Shown here: positions 34,396 to 46,896 of the stretch, one piece after another
Numbering within the stretch: the stretch's first letter is position 1
Layout: every line of letters starts with the position of its first letter
Source: Parietaria judaica
Taxonomy: Eukaryota > Streptophyta > Magnoliopsida > Rosales > Urticaceae
Direction of reading: 5' to 3'
Length of the DNA stretch: 64,000 nucleotides
NCBI GenBank assembly: GCA_954871525.1
Contig: OX940870.1
Location: 32,292,555 to 32,356,554 of the forward strand
The notes under the pieces: model-generated
Databases searched by the model: none
What the model was told of the DNA's origin: nothing
Seen by the model: only the letters and a program-made list of their open reading frames with translations
Program-made: the position numbers and the translations under genes

Positions 34396-36343
34396 CGGTC
34401 TGAGTAATTTTCGAAAATTAGATATGTTGACCGAAATAATTTTAGAAAATTTTTGGTGTGATTAGATTTTCAGTGGGAGCATTAGAAAATTAATTATGAT
34501 TAATTTTGTGTGTTGTTCGGAATCCGATTTAGAATTGGGATTGGATTTTATTTATTTTTTATTATGTATTATTAAATAAGAAAAGGGAAAAACAAACGAC
34601 GGCACCACCACCGGAACCGGCGGCGATTTTACCGTCGCCACCAAGGTTCCGGGTGGCGCCGGCATTTGTGGATCCCATTCGATGGGAGCCAATGGGCGGC
34701 GGCTAGGGTTTCAAAACCCTAGCCGAATTAAATTTTTTTTTTTAATTCGCGTGGGCCTGATTGGATCAGGCCCACGGGCTGGGTTTAACCCAGCCCACCC
34801 TCAATTCGGGTGGGCCTGATTGGATCAGGCCCACGGGCTGGGTTCTGACCCAGCCCAAAACTGCCCAGCCCGGATCGTGATGATCCGGGCACACCAAACC
34901 CGGGTCTGACCCAGGTAACCGACCCGGGTTGGACCCGGGGCTCCGGCCCGGGTCTATCTTGACCCGGGCCCACACCGAACAGACCCGGATCCGGGTCCTT
35001 CTTGACCCGGATCCGGGTCAAAAATTAAATATTTCTGGGCAGGGGCTTTCGGCCCTGCCCGGTCTCCTCCTTCGTGACCGGGGTTGCCCGAGGGCAACCC
35101 GTACAAGCTTGGGTTTATCCCGAGCTCGTATCCCGGTATTTGATATTTAATTTATTTATGTTTAATTATTTTAAAATACGTTTTAAAGTGTTTATTTTAT
35201 TTTATTTATAATTATTATAAATATCTTTATATATGAGTATTGAAAATCTAATATATGATATTAATTATTAATAAATATGATTTATTCAATATTATTATCA
35301 ATCTTATGAAGTTTGTTTCCATTTAATATTATGTTATTCATTTATTGATTCACAAATTGTTTGTTTATAAATTTTATTTATAATCAATAATTCTTAATTA
35401 GATTAAGATAATGAATAATCTTTTATTTATTATAGTAATAGAAAAGAACTAAACTTTAATGGAAATAAAAGATATATATATTATGATTAAAGATAGTTTA
35501 TCTATAAGATAGTTATTTATCTTTTATTTAGTATTATGACAAAGCTTGATTAAAGATATCGTATCTATAAAGATAGTTATTTATCTTTTATTCATTTATA
35601 GAAAAGATAAATCATGAATAAAGATATTTTATCTTTAAGTGATTTATTTATCTTTTATTTAAAGATAAAAAAGTTTGTCTTTAAAATTTTCATAACATAT
35701 ATATATATGTATACTTTCAGAAGTATATTTAATTCAACATAGAATATGTTTTACAAAATAGGATTATGTATTACATATTCATTGTCTTAATTCTTAGAAC
35801 ATTTTATTTAGTTAACTATGTTTAGTTTAAGACAAAAGTTAGGATCACCTAAAACCCCTCAATAAATATTAGGTCTAATGTCTTCCACCGGCTGGGTCCT
35901 CGATCTAATTGTAGAACGTTTTGAGTGTCTCTCTAACCCAAGGGAGTACTCTTATACACTCTTTTAGAAGCGTAGGGCGACCTATACTGTCCGCCGATTC
36001 ACCCCGTGGGTCTACCTAAACGAGTACTCTAATTATATTAGATATCGTAGACAATTCTTATGAAATCGGTTAGAATGATAATTGAAAAATTGTTTTTCTT
36101 TTCTAAACGTCGGAGATAATATAGGATGTTAGAGCAATTGTTGACTTTCTCTGAGTGACTAATTAATGGAATTGATGAGGGTTACTTTTCCATTAACAAA
36201 TCACGAAATAGTATATAAAATCCTTATAATATATACTTTTATGTAACATCTTTATTATAATAAATAATTTATAATTTACATGTCAATACTAGAATTAATA
36301 TTGTGCTTATTCAGTTTTTATTTAAAATTGTAGAAACTGAACA
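34396..36343 (+). other. Long leader of element 2 with GC-rich palindromes
   Basis: About 1.95 kb from primer site to gag ATG. Positions 34750-34870 hold two tandem copies of a double palindrome: GGGCCTGATTGGATCAGGCC followed by CGGGCTGGGTT...AACCCAGCCC. Further GGATCC/CCGGGTC-rich hairpins follow to 35140, then a long AT-rich tract. The same arrangement is conserved in element 1. The short frames at 34766-35150 are artefacts of this patch. Confidence 0.75.
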
Positions 36344-38740
36344 ATGTCTAGCAGCTCACTAAGATCTATCCTTGAGAAGGAAAACATCTTAAACGGAAGA
36401 AATTTTCCGGAATGGCAAAGACGCCTCAAAATTGTGCTCAGGCACGAAAAGAATGAGGTTATCATTATGAATGCACCTCCAGCTGAACCTCCTGCTACTG
36501 CATCCCGAGCAGACAAAGATGCTTATAAGAAGCATACTGATGAAGCCGCTGAAGTGGCTTGTCTCATGTTGGCGACCATGACACCAAATCTCATGGAGCA
36601 ACATGAGAACATGTCTTCCTGGGAAATGATTCAACATCTTAAAAAGATGTATGAAAAAGAAGCACGTCATACAAGATTCAGGATAATGAGAAATTTGCTG
36701 AGAGCAAAATTAACTGAAGGTACCAATGTGCATGATCATGTTCTGAAGATGATCAGCTGGTCAGAAAGTCTGACCAGACAAGAGATAAAGATCCCTGAGG
36801 AAGTGTACATTGACATTGTGCTCAACTCTCTCCCCGATTCTTATAATCAGTTCATACTGAATTATAACATGTCCTCTGAAACAAAGAATCTTCACCAGCT
36901 TCACAACATGTTGCAAACAACTGAGGGTAATGTACCCAAAGGACAAACTAGAACTATAAATTCTGTGAATAGCAAGTTCAAGGGAAAGAAGCAGTATGTT
37001 CAGAAGAATAAAGGCAAGGCTCCATATAACTTGAAGGTTAAGGCTCGTGCCATGAAACCCAAAGTTGGAGCCACTCTCGATCACTGCAATAAGAATGGAC
37101 ATTGGAAAAGGAATTGTCCTTTGTACCTTGCAGAGATCAAGAAGGTGAAGAAGAGTTCAAACTCCACCACAGGTATAAATGTTATAGAAGTCAATCTTAC
37201 TACCTCTAAATATTGGGTATTAGATAGAGCATGTGGTACTCATATTTTTACTGACATGCAGACTCTGAAGAGAAGTAAGATGCTGAGGAAGGATGAGACC
37301 AACATGCGCGTGGCAAATGGAGCACCGGTTGTTGCAAAAGCTGTGGGCCATGTAGATCTCAACACCTCAGCAGGAATGATTTTAGAATTAAATGATTGTC
37401 ATTTCGTACCTTCCATTACCAAGAACATAATTTCTATTCCAGAATTGGATGTTTTAGGTTTTGATTTTAAAATTGGGAACAAGTGTTGTGCGGTTTTTAA
37501 GGATGGTATTTGCTATGGTATTGCTTATTTATCAAACGGTCTTTATTCGTTGAATACCTCTGAAAATCATATTTATAACATCTCTAATAAAAGAGTGAAA
37601 CCCAACCTTGTCAATACGGTCTATCTCTGGCACTGTCGATTTGGCCATATAGGCGAGAAGCGCATTACTCAGCTTCACAAACAAGGAAGACTGGATGATT
37701 TTGATTATGAATCTTATCACACATGTGAATCTTGCCTGGTCGGGAAAATGACAAAGCCTTCCTTTAAAGGAACTTATGAGAGAAAGAAAGGACTGTTGGA
37801 CCTCATACATTCAGATGTACGTGGACCAATACCCATTCAGGCTAAAGGAGGTTTCAGGTATTTCATTACCTTCACTGATGACTTCAGTCGATACGGTTAT
37901 GTATACTTAATGAAACACAAATCTGAATCGCTTGAAAAGTTCAAGCAATTCAAGAATGAAGCTGAAAATCAATTAGCAAGAAAAATTAAAGCCATACGAT
38001 CTGATCGAGGTGGCGAATACTTGAGCGATGATTTCAAAGCTTACCTCCGTGACATGGGAATCATTTCATCACTGACCCCTCCAGGTACACCCCAACTAAA
38101 TGGTGTATCTGAGAGGAGAAATCGAACCTTGTTGGACATGGTTCGATCGATGATGAATAAAACTGACTTACGTGAGTCCCTATGGGGACACGCACTTATG
38201 ACAGCAGCTACCACACTGAATTGTGTGCCATCTAAGACGGTTCCTTCAACCCCATATATGATGTGGAAAGGAAGAATACCGGATTTGCATTTCATGAGAA
38301 TCTGGGGATGTGAGGCATATGTCAAGACTCTAATGTTTGACAAACTCAGTCCCAAATCGGTTAAATGTAACTTTGTGGGATACCCAATGGAAACTCCTGG
38401 GTATTACTTCTATAAAAAACACATAGGAAAAATAATAGTTGCCAAAACCGGTGTTTTCCTAGAAGAAGATTTTCTCTCTAGAAAGTCTAGTGGGAGAAAC
38501 ATTGTTCTTAATGAAGAGCATGAACCACAAGATACTCAAGAACAAGAAATGGACACAGAAGGTACTCACACATCCGGTTATGAACATCGTGATCAGATCA
38601 TGGTTGATAACCAAATAGAAAACGTTGTTCTAAACAAAGAAGTTGAAAATGAGATTCTCAACGAAGAACCTCAAGAAAATATAGTTCTATACGATGTACC
38701 CATACAAGATGGGATTAGTGAGCAACCGGTTACACACTAA
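36344..38740 (+). pseudogene. Copia gag-protease-integrase polyprotein (element 2)
   Basis: 798-residue open frame. Residues 1-220 are gag (FPEWQRRLKIVL, then SWEMIQHLKKMY and LNSLPDSYNQFIL). A zinc knuckle follows near 243, but its first Cys is replaced (LDHCNKNGHWKRNC keeps only CHC). The protease site near 295 reads VLDRACGT where the family has D-S-G, so it is probably inactive. GAG-pre-integrase follows (LWHCRFGHIGEKRI, CESCLVGK). Integrase has all three acidic positions: HSDVRGP, SDRGGEY and NGVSERRNRT. The frame ends at PVTH-stop, caused by a one-base loss relative to element 1 near 38731. Confidence 0.93.
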
Positions 38741-38780
38741 CATCACGAAGATCAATTAGAGAGAGTCAACTCCTCTTATA

Positions 38781-39935
38781 TTGAACCTTCTTGTTTCAAT
38801 AGAAGATGAAACTGTTCATGAAGACGATGGTGAAGAACCTGAATCTTTTAACGAAGCAATGTCAGGAGATGACTCAGACAAATGGCTCGAAGCTATGAAC
38901 TCTGAAATGGAATCCATGTATAGCAACGAAGTAAGGGACCTCGTTGATGCTCCCAAAGGGTCCAAACCCATTGATTGCAAATGGATCTTCAAAAGGAAGA
39001 TCGACATGGATGAAAAAATACAAACTTACAAAGGAAGATTAGTCGCTAAAGGTTATCGACAAATTCATGGTATTGACTATGATGAAACTTTCTCTCCTGT
39101 TGCCATGTTCAAGTCCATAAGAATCTTGCTAGCCATTGCAGCATTTCATGATTATGAAATCTGGCAAATGGACGTGAAAACCGCGTTCTTGAATGGTGTT
39201 CTCGAAGAGGATGTGTACATGACACATCCTGAAGGTTTCATAGACCGCAAACATCCAAACAAGGTTTGCAAATTGAAAAGATTAATTTATGGTCTTAAGC
39301 AAGCATCTCGAAGCTGGAATCGTCGTTTTGATGAATCAATTACTGATTTTGGTTTTGTTAAGAACAAAGACAATCCTTGTGTATATATCAAATCGAGTGG
39401 GAGCAAAATAGTTTTCCTGATTCTTTATGTAGATGACATACTGATAATAGGAAACGATACATCTGAACTCCAGACTGTGAAGGAGTGGTTGAGAAAATGT
39501 TTCTCAATGAAAGACTTAGGAGAAGCCGTCTATATACTAGGCGTAAAGATTCAAAGAAATAGAAATCAAAGAATCTTATCTCTAAGCCAAGGTACATATA
39601 TTGACAAAATTGTTAAAAGGTTTAAAATGGACAAATCGAAAAAGGGGTTTACACCGATGACCCATAAGACATACTTAGCCAAGAAGCAATGTCCGGTTTC
39701 TTCAGAAGAAATCAAAAGTATGGAGAAAATTACATATGCTTTAGCTATTGGTTCAATAATGTATGCAATGATATGTACGAGACCAGATGTAGCTTTTGCC
39801 TTAAGCATGACAAGCAGATTTCAATCCAACCCTGGTTTTAACCATTGGACAGCCGTTAAGAATATCTTGCGTTATTTGAACAGAACAAAAGATAGTATGT
39901 TTGACATACGGTGGTGCAAAAGAATTAACTTTTGA
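38781..39935 (+). pseudogene. Copia reverse transcriptase (element 2), frameshifted at both ends
   Basis: Continuation of pol. The apparent start is internal, where the frame is regained after single-base losses near 38731 and 38771 relative to element 1. It contains DKWLEAMNSEM (Trp kept, stop in element 1), GRLVAKGYRQIHG, MDVKTAFLNG, GLKQASRSWN and catalytic YVDDILIIGN. One extra base near 39897 (AGATAGTATG against AGATAGATG) shifts it into the short IRWCKRINF tail. Confidence 0.9.
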
Positions 39936-40404
39936 AGGATATTCTGATGCAAGCTTCCAAACAGACAGGGATGATTTCAAATCTCAAACAGGATATGTAT
40001 TCTGTACAAATGGTGGTGTTGTTACGTGGAACAGCAGTAAACAAGCTACGGTAGCTGATTCAACCACAGAATCTGAGTACATTGCTGCATCTGATGCTGC
40101 AAAAGAGGCTGTATGGATCAAGAAATTTGTTTCTGATCTTGGTGTAATTCCTAGCATTGGTGATCCTATGAAGCTGTTCTGTGACAACAACGGAGCTATA
40201 GCACAAGCCAAGGAACAAAGATCACATAAGACAGCAAAGCATGTACTCAGAAAGTACCATCTGATCAGAGACATTGTTGATCGGAAAAACATAGAGATGA
40301 GGAGAGTAGACACTGAAGAAAATGTAGCAGATCCGATGACAAAATCTTTGTCGAAAGAAAAGCATTTTCGTCATGCGGAAAGTATTGGGATAAAGAACCC
40401 ATAA
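39901..40404 (+). pseudogene. Copia RNase H (element 2)
   Basis: The last 167 codons of pol in a different frame from RT because of the insertion near 39897. It shows GYSDASFQTD, TWNSSKQATVADSTTESEY, FCDNNGAIAQAKE, HKTAKHVLRKYHLIRD and the closing ADPMTKSL typical of copia RNase H. Confidence 0.9.
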
Positions 40405-41409
40405 ATGTCTATTACGATTTTATTAACTGAACCTGATTTTGGTTCAGGAACAAATTTTATGTAATTATTATCATTCATTAAATTTGAAGCACATTATTAT
40501 TTTCTTTAAAAGGCAAGTTTCATCATTTAAAAGGTTCATATCAATATTTTATTCAAAACATTAATATCAAGCTAAACAAATGTAGTTCCTAAGATGTCTT
40601 CGAGACATTCTTGAATTTCCCCAGTCAAAGAAATCATTATGAAGAAACAAAGAGGGACTATCAATGATATTCATAATTGACTGGTACATGTTGTTAAGAT
40701 AAAAAGAAGGGGTCCTTGATATCTAAGAGATATTCTTATACATGTAGGCACTAGTCGGAATGACTAGCAGTGCTGGAAGACTCGCACTCTAAGTATTCTC
40801 ACATGGAAACAAAACCCTTGTAGGATGGAATGACGTTTCAAGAAAACATGCATCTCCCCATTCCTTTTGGGGCTATACACTCAGGGCCTTCTGAATAGTA
40901 TAAGTAAAATGAAATCTTTGGCCACAGGCAAAACAAAAGAGTTTTTGTTTTGATGTTTCAATACTTATACCTGAATAAGAAATTAGATCAAGGCTTAACA
41001 GGTGTTCCAAACCATGACCTGTGCTTCAACTAGAGATGTAAAAGGATGTTGAAGGAATCAGTCATATACCTTATTTTAATCGTAAAGAACCACATGGTTC
41101 ACCTCGATTAATCTATAAAAGAGGATTTAAAGTTTTGTAGATTGGGGGAAGTTAAGTCTAGGTGGAGGCCACTTACTTCTTGCATACTCTTATGAGTATG
41201 TGGCCAACACTGCAGAATCCTACAGAGTCACACCGAACTCGCAACGGAAACGGAGTATGATGATTAAATTACAATGAAACAAACTTCGCTTGTAACTTTG
41301 ATGAACCAGGCATGAGTAGCTGAGAGAATGTACATCTAACCCAAGGCGGCATTCTCGAGTAATACTTTATATGCAGTGCGTGCACGGAGATAGCCAATCC
41401 GGTGCGTTC
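40405..41409 (+). other. 3' untranslated region of element 2
   Basis: Non-coding, aligned with 2096-3258 of element 1. Confidence 0.7.
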
Positions 41410-41424
41410 GTGCAAGTGGGAGAT
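41410..41424 (+). promoter_or_regulatory. Polypurine tract of element 2
   Basis: GTGCAAGTGGGAGAT directly before the 3' LTR. Confidence 0.8.
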
Positions 41425-42060
41425 TGTTGGTTATGCCCGAACCCGATATTGTATCTCTCAGGTTATCGGATATAGACCCGATAACCATAACCAACATTAT
41501 GGGCCCACACGGGCCCAAGTATTAATTATGATTCATAATTAATTAATAAGATATTAATTAATTCATGATTGGGCTTTTAGAAAGCCCAATGGGTGGGCTT
41601 TTAGAAAGCCCACTAGGTCATGACCATAGGGTATTATAAATACCCTAATATGACTCATAATTAAACACAACACACAAACCCTAGCCTCCTAGAAATTCGA
41701 GCTCCCCTCCCTTGTGAGTCGAATTTCGGATTGCTCCCCGGTTCAATCAACGGTTGATCATCTAAACACCGACAAGGATCTAACCTATCCTCCGAGGTGT
41801 TTTCCGGTCATCTAAGACGTTCCCGAGTGACGTGGTGGACGAAATAGAGGCGCAACACTTGAGGCGCTAAATCCTAAATTCGGCAAGCTCCAAAATCAAA
41901 GGAATCGGCAGTTATTCGGTACAGTTGGCAAACGTACCGAAGTTTGGTAACGATCTCTAAACGATATCTTAATTCTCGTAATTATTCTAGATCTTTATTG
42001 TTCGATGATATCCCGTGATTTCTGCCTCGGGATTGAGAAAAGTCATCGAAAAACCCAACA
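41425..42060 (+). repeat. 3' LTR of element 2
   Basis: 636 bp, TGTTGG...CCAACA, followed by the second AAAAC target copy. Confidence 0.95.
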
Positions 42061-42065
42061 AAAAC

Positions 42066-42206
42066 GACCCTTATTCAATAAACGATGTGAAATATAAACG
42101 ACAGAAAAACAGAGAGTAAACAATAGAGAATAAACATTGTTAGTCGTCAGAGAAAATATAGAGAAATACTGAGAGAAGTTGAGAAACAATTTTATTATTT
42201 CCAATA
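42066..42206 (-). repeat. 3' LTR of element 3, second part
   Basis: 141 bp matching 46756-46896. With 33530-33743 it makes an LTR of about 355 bp. The minus-strand polypurine tract TTGAGGGGGTG adjoins it at 42207-42217. Confidence 0.93.
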
Positions 42207-42234
42207 CACCCCCTCAAGATGATACTGCAAAAAT

Positions 42235-42605
42235 ATTAAGCAGTGACATCTTGGATAAGAGATTGAAAAGAAGAGGGAAGGTTAAAGGCTTAGTAAAGAT
42301 GTCTGCCAACTGAGAGCTTGATCTTACTGGCAATACTTTCAAACTTTGCAATTTTATTAAATTACGAACAAAATAAAGATCAATTTCGATGTGTTTAGTT
42401 CTCTCATGGAAGGAAAGATTTGTGGCTATGTGAATAGCCGCCTGATTATCACAATAAATTGCAGGTAAGGGTAGATTCGGGACATGAAAACTATGAACTA
42501 ACTGGGTGATCCAAATGATTTCAGTGGACGTAGAGGCTAATGCACGGTATTCTGATTCAGCTGAAGAACGAGAGACAATCGTTTGTTTCTTAGACTTCTA
42601 AGAAA
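42235..42605 (-). pseudogene. Copia RNase H (element 3)
   Basis: On the minus strand, downstream of a frame break and a TAG (expected Trp), the frame reads SKKQTIVSRSSAESEYRALA, YCDNQAAIHIA, FHERTKHIEIDLYFVR and DIFTKPL. These are the hallmarks of copia RNase H. It ends close to the polypurine tract. Confidence 0.85.
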
Positions 42606-43820
42606 TTAAAGAATTATTAAAAAAAAGATACAAAAACCTGTAATTGACTTTCGAGTGTCGGGACATGTAGCCCAATCTGCATCGGAGTATGCCTTGAGGC
42701 CTGTATTAGCAGAGTTAGAAGCATAAAATAATCCTAGACCAGGCTGACCTTTAAGGTATCGTAGGAGTCGATGGGCTGCCCTCAAATGAGTATCCCTCGG
42801 AGCTGCGAGAAACTGGCTAAGGAAATTGACAGAATAGGTAATACTGGGCCTCGTAATAGTCAAATAAAGCAGCCTTCCTATAAGCCTTCTATAAGGAGTG
42901 CTGTCTGGAAGTAATTTACCAGATTCAGAACTAAGTGTGATGTTAGGCTCCATAGGAGTCTTGACAGGCTTTGAGTCAAGAAACTCGAAGTCAGTTAGTA
43001 ATTGTAAGGCATAAAGGCGTTGAGAAATATTAATTCCATTTTTGTTTCTGGCAATTTCAAGACGAAGAAAATATTTGACCTCACCAAGGTCTTTAAACTT
43101 GAAACAATTCGCCAGATCATTCTTAACACAATTAATAGCATGTAAATTCGGCCCATAAAGAACAATATCATCAACATATAGAAGTAATGCAACAAAGGTG
43201 TCACCCGATCCTTTAGTAAAGAGGGAATAATCGCTTTTGGATTGTTCAAAACCAAATCTAGTTATCATATGAGTGAACTTCATATTCCATTGGCGAGAGG
43301 CTTGTTTAAGGCCATAAATGGACCTATTTAATTTGCAAACAAGTTTTTGAGAATGCACATCCTTATTTTGAGGAATGTAACCGGGAGGCAAGGACATATA
43401 AACTTCTTCATCAAGATCTCCATTAAGGAAGGCATTATTAACAGTTAATTGAGCCAAATGCCAATTGTATTGGGCAGCTAAAGCAAGAAGTAATTTAACA
43501 GTTACAAGCTTGGCTACGGGAGAAAAAGTATCCATGTAATCAACACCCTCATGTTGATTATACCCCTTAGCAACAAGTCTTGCCTTTCTACGAGCAAGAG
43601 TACCATCGGAATTGAATTTATTTTTATATACCCATCTACAACCAATAGCCTTTTTATCTCTAGGAAGGGGCATAATGGTCCAAGTATTATTGGACACCAT
43701 TGCATCCAATTCCTCATCCATAGCCTTTTTCCAGTGATCAAACTTATTGGCTTGATATAAATATTGAGGCTCAGTGTCGAGAGAGCAAAAAAGAACAAAG
43801 TGCTTGTGTGACTTAGACAA
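42606..43820 (-). pseudogene. Copia reverse transcriptase (element 3)
   Basis: 404-codon frame: WKKAMDEELDAMVSNNTW, GCRWVYKNKF, ARLVAKGYNQHEGVDY, QLTVNNAFLNGDLDEEVYM, GLKQASRQWN, catalytic YVDDIVLYG and the RLIGRLLYLTITRP region. VNNAFLNG replaces the usual VKNAFLHG/VKTAFLNG. The frame ends in a poly-T slip at 42615-42625, beyond which RNase H lies in another frame. Confidence 0.9.
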
Positions 43821-43843
43821 ATTATCATAAGAGATGACAGAGT

Positions 43844-45050
43844 TTATATTATGAGGAGAAGTAAGAATTTTATCATGGATAATATTGCCACAAGTATAAT
43901 CCTGCAGGTAACTAGGGGCTTTAGGTTCGCTAGTAGATCGTCTAATAATCGGGGTGTTATGATGTCTAGTGTTAGAATCTGATTCAATAATATCAGCAGG
44001 GGAAAATTGTCATTGTTAGAAGGAGTTGATTCAGGGATATTAGCTGACTCAACCCTCTTTGTAACAAGCTCATTTGCCTTAGCTTCATTTATATGAGGCA
44101 AAACAATATCATCAAAGGGATTTGACATAGTTTGATCAGATGGAATTTTATGAAAAGGAAAATTATTTTCATGAAAGATAACATCCCGATAGATAAAGAA
44201 ATTTCTCTTATCAATTTCATAGAGCCTATAACCTCTGTAACCTGAAGCATATCCTATAAAAACACACTTTCGAGCTCGAGCCTGAAATTTTGTTCGATTG
44301 GCTTGCAAGGTGGAAGCAAAAGCAAGGCATCCAAAATTTCTCAAAAAATTATAATCAAAGGACTTGTTATAAAGCACATCATAAGGACTCTTATTTTGTA
44401 AACTAGAGGTAGGAGTTCTATTAATCAAGAAAGTAGCAGTTAGAAGACAATCTGACCAGAAAGTGATTGGTACCTTGGTTTGGAAGAATAAGGCACGTGC
44501 TACGTTTAGGAGGTGTTGGTGTTTCCTCTCAGCAACAGAATTTTGTTGCGGGGTTTTAACACACGCAAATTGATGTAATATTCTAAGCTTTGCAAAATAA
44601 TCTGTAAAAGTTAACTCATGTGCATTATCAGATTTAAAGCTTTTAATTTGTTTAGAAAACTGCCTTTCAACCATTGTAGTGAACAAAGGGAGAATGTTGT
44701 GAACATCAGACTTGTTTATCATCAAAAAGGTCCATGTAAACCTAGAATAGTCATCAACAAGAGTAAGAAAATATCTATGTCCATTATGAGATTTCTGATG
44801 AAAAGGCCCCCATACATCATAATGGATTAACTCGAGTGGTTCATTACACATAAGCAAGCCTTTTTTGCTTGGCCAAGGGACAAATGTTACAGGGTTCATT
44901 ATTTTCATGATCAATCAAACTAAGGGTGTTCTTAAGGGGAGCTAAAGCCTTCCGAGAGGCATGACCTAACCTAGAGTGCCATAGGTCAACAGTCACTTTA
45001 TTGCAACTAGAAACAAGTAAAACTGACTCATTAGTGCCGAGAATGTACAT
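43844..45050 (-). pseudogene. Copia GAG-pre-integrase and integrase (element 3)
   Basis: Two overlapping frames. 44844-45050 holds the pre-integrase zinc region (LWHSRLGHASRKAL, then CNICPLAKQKRL). 43844-44914 holds the integrase core, with HYDVWGPFHQ (first Asp), SDNAHELTF (second Asp; usual Gly changed to Ala-His) and NSVAERKHQHLLNVARAL (Glu). A one-base shift near 44860 separates them. The C-terminal linker shifts again before RT near 43990. Confidence 0.88.
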
Positions 45051-45051
45051 C

Positions 45052-45970
45052 TCATCCTACCAATCTCCTTGATCAACATAGGATCCTGTATTACACATAA
45101 TTTGTCAGTGAAAATGACACGACCACCGGAATGTGTGGTTAAAGCCTTCACAGATAATAAGCTGAATTTAAAAACTGGAATGTAAAGAACATCCCTAAGG
45201 GTAATGTTACTATTGATCTTCACATCTCCATAGAGATAAACTGGGATCACTTCTTCATTGGGAAGAGTCACAGTTGAGTTACTTAAGTATTTTAGATTGA
45301 TGAACTTATGCTTAATGTTGCATCTGTGCTTAGTGGCACCGGAATCAATGATCCAAGCATCATAAAGATTTAAACGACTATTAATGGCACGCATATAATT
45401 CAAGGAACCTGTTGTGAAGGTGGCAAGATTCACTGTGGCATTTGATCCCATTGACTTCCCTGAGTTCTTCATGTGATCTGTCAACATTCCGATCAGCTTG
45501 TGACATTGTGAATCCGAAATATTGTCCATCACTCCAACTCGTTCTTCGATCTTGTTAGTCTTCATATCAACAGAGTTGCTTTGTGCCTTGAGTTTCTGCT
45601 GCATTCCAGGTGGATATCCATGGAGTTTGTAGCATTTATCAATCGTTTGGCCAGTCATCTTGCAATGTGTACAAAATGGGCGCTCCTTGGGCTTGAACTG
45701 TCTTCTAGGATTCACGTCCTCCCTCATTGCCATAGCCATGGTGATTGCAGAGTCTGAACCATGAGCTTCAGATCCAAGGGATCTCTGTCTTTCTTCTTGT
45801 ACGCACAGAGAAAAAATCTTATTTATCGGGGGAATAGGATCCATAAGAAGCAATTGTCCTCGAATTCCCGTGTATGTGTCATTAAGCCCCATCAGGAACT
45901 TCATTCCATACTCGGCATTGTAGAACTTGTTACAAGCCTTTGAGCTGCATTGAGGCTTGAAATCATTCAA
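45052..45970 (-). pseudogene. Copia gag C-half, zinc knuckle and protease (element 3)
   Basis: On the minus strand: gag helices (YGMKFLMGLNDTYTGIRGQL, LLMDPIPPINKIFSLCVQEE), then a knuckle-like CTHCKMTGQTIDKCYKLHGYP with a noncanonical CCTC/H spacing usual for this clade. The intact protease signature WIIDSGATKH follows, near residue 210. The frame slips near 45055 into a nonsense tail. Confidence 0.88.
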
Positions 45971-46029
45971 TTCATCCCAAACAGCCTTAAATTTTGTGAA
46001 GAAAGTCCCAACAGAATCTTGACCTTATC

Positions 46030-46455
46030 TCATATTAGCAAGATCACGTCGCAGCTCAAAGATTCTTGGACCATTGCTTTGTCTGAATCTTTCTTTAACA
46101 TCTGTGCAGCTGTATCTCCAAACAGGATCGATGTTGCGATTTCTTTAGATACAGAGTTGAGAAGCCATGCCACAACAACATTATTGCGAATCCATGAGCT
46201 GGTCAACTTGTCGTCTTCTCCAACTAGCTTCGGTACCGATCCATCAACAAAACCAATTTTATTTTTCACGGATAAGGCTATAAGCACTGACCTAGACCAA
46301 GATGCATAGTTGTCGCCATTGAGTGGTTGAGAGACCAGAACAACTCATGTGCTGTCTGAAGGATGGAGGTAATACACGCTAAGCGGATATCAATCGGAGC
46401 TTTCTCGGAGATCTTGGAGACGATCGCTCCCTTCTTATCAGCTTAATCCATGAGC
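46030..46455 (-). pseudogene. Copia gag N-half (element 3)
   Basis: On the minus strand: NGDNYASWSRSVLIALSVKNKIGFVDGS, then the WIRNNVVVAWLLNSVSKEI region of UBN2-type gag. The probable start at about 46457 reads Met-Asp-stop. A further stop and shift near 46025 separate this from the C-half, so gag is dead. Confidence 0.85.
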
Positions 46456-46527
46456 ATGCAATGAAGGTGGATTCTGGATCAAGAGAGAGATCTTGAAGCT
46501 CCTATCTGACAGAGAAATGGCGGAAGC

Positions 46528-46539
46528 GCTCTGATACCA
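46528..46539 (-). promoter_or_regulatory. Primer binding site (tRNA-iMet) of element 3
   Basis: The minus strand reads TGGTATCAGAGC directly adjoining the 5' LTR. Confidence 0.92.
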
Positions 46540-46896
46540 TATCAAGCGAGCAATTTCCCAATCAGGAGCGAGGAAGAAGACGAGAGAAAAAGTAGAGATT
46601 TTATTTAATCGAATGAAAAAATTACATGGAAAAATGATTAGTTTATATGCTAATCACTGGCATCGAGTTTACTCATCAATAAAGCCGTTGGAGCTTTATA
46701 TGGAAACCTTATATTGGTTTGACAGCTCATAGCCTTTTATGAAGAGTGAAAACGACCCTTATTCAATAAACGACATGTGAAATATAAACGATAGAAAAAC
46801 AGAGAGTAAACAATAGATAATAAACATTGTTAGTCGTTAGAGAAAATAAAGAGAAACACTGAGAGAAGTTGAGAAACAGTTTTATTATTTCCAATA
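46540..46896 (-). repeat. 5' LTR of element 3
   Basis: 357 bp, uninterrupted. It carries an intact copy of the site into which element 2 inserted in the partner LTR (GTGAAAACGACC at about 46747). Confidence 0.93.

Larger units (their letters stand above)
33744..42060 (+). mobile_element. Ty1/copia LTR retrotransposon, element 2 (sister of element 1)
   Basis: 8.3-kb plus-strand element with LTRs of 639 and 636 bp. A perfect target duplication AAAAC lies at 33739-33743 and 42061-42065, inside the LTR of element 3. It shares LTRs, leader, integrase/RT/RNase H and 3' region with element 1 but has a full gag-protease-integrase segment instead of the exchanged module. Two small frameshift regions (near 38735-38770 and 39897) and altered zinc-knuckle and protease motifs make it defective. 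LTR divergence (roughly 2-3% by eye) exceeds that of element 1. Confidence 0.95.
33530..46896 (-). mobile_element. Ty1/copia LTR retrotransposon, element 3 (host of element 2)
   Basis: Minus-strand copia element with LTRs of about 355 bp, whose plus-strand termini are TATCAAGCGAG and TTTCCAATA. The perfect 5-bp target duplication TTTCT is at 33525-33529 and 46897-46901. Primer site and polypurine tract adjoin the expected LTRs. Its left (3') LTR is split by element 2. Without that insertion it is about 5 kb. Gag, protease, integrase, RT and RNase H are all recognisable in copia order, but several frameshifts and stops break the polyprotein. LTR divergence looks like a few percent, so it is older than element 1. 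Confidence 0.93.
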
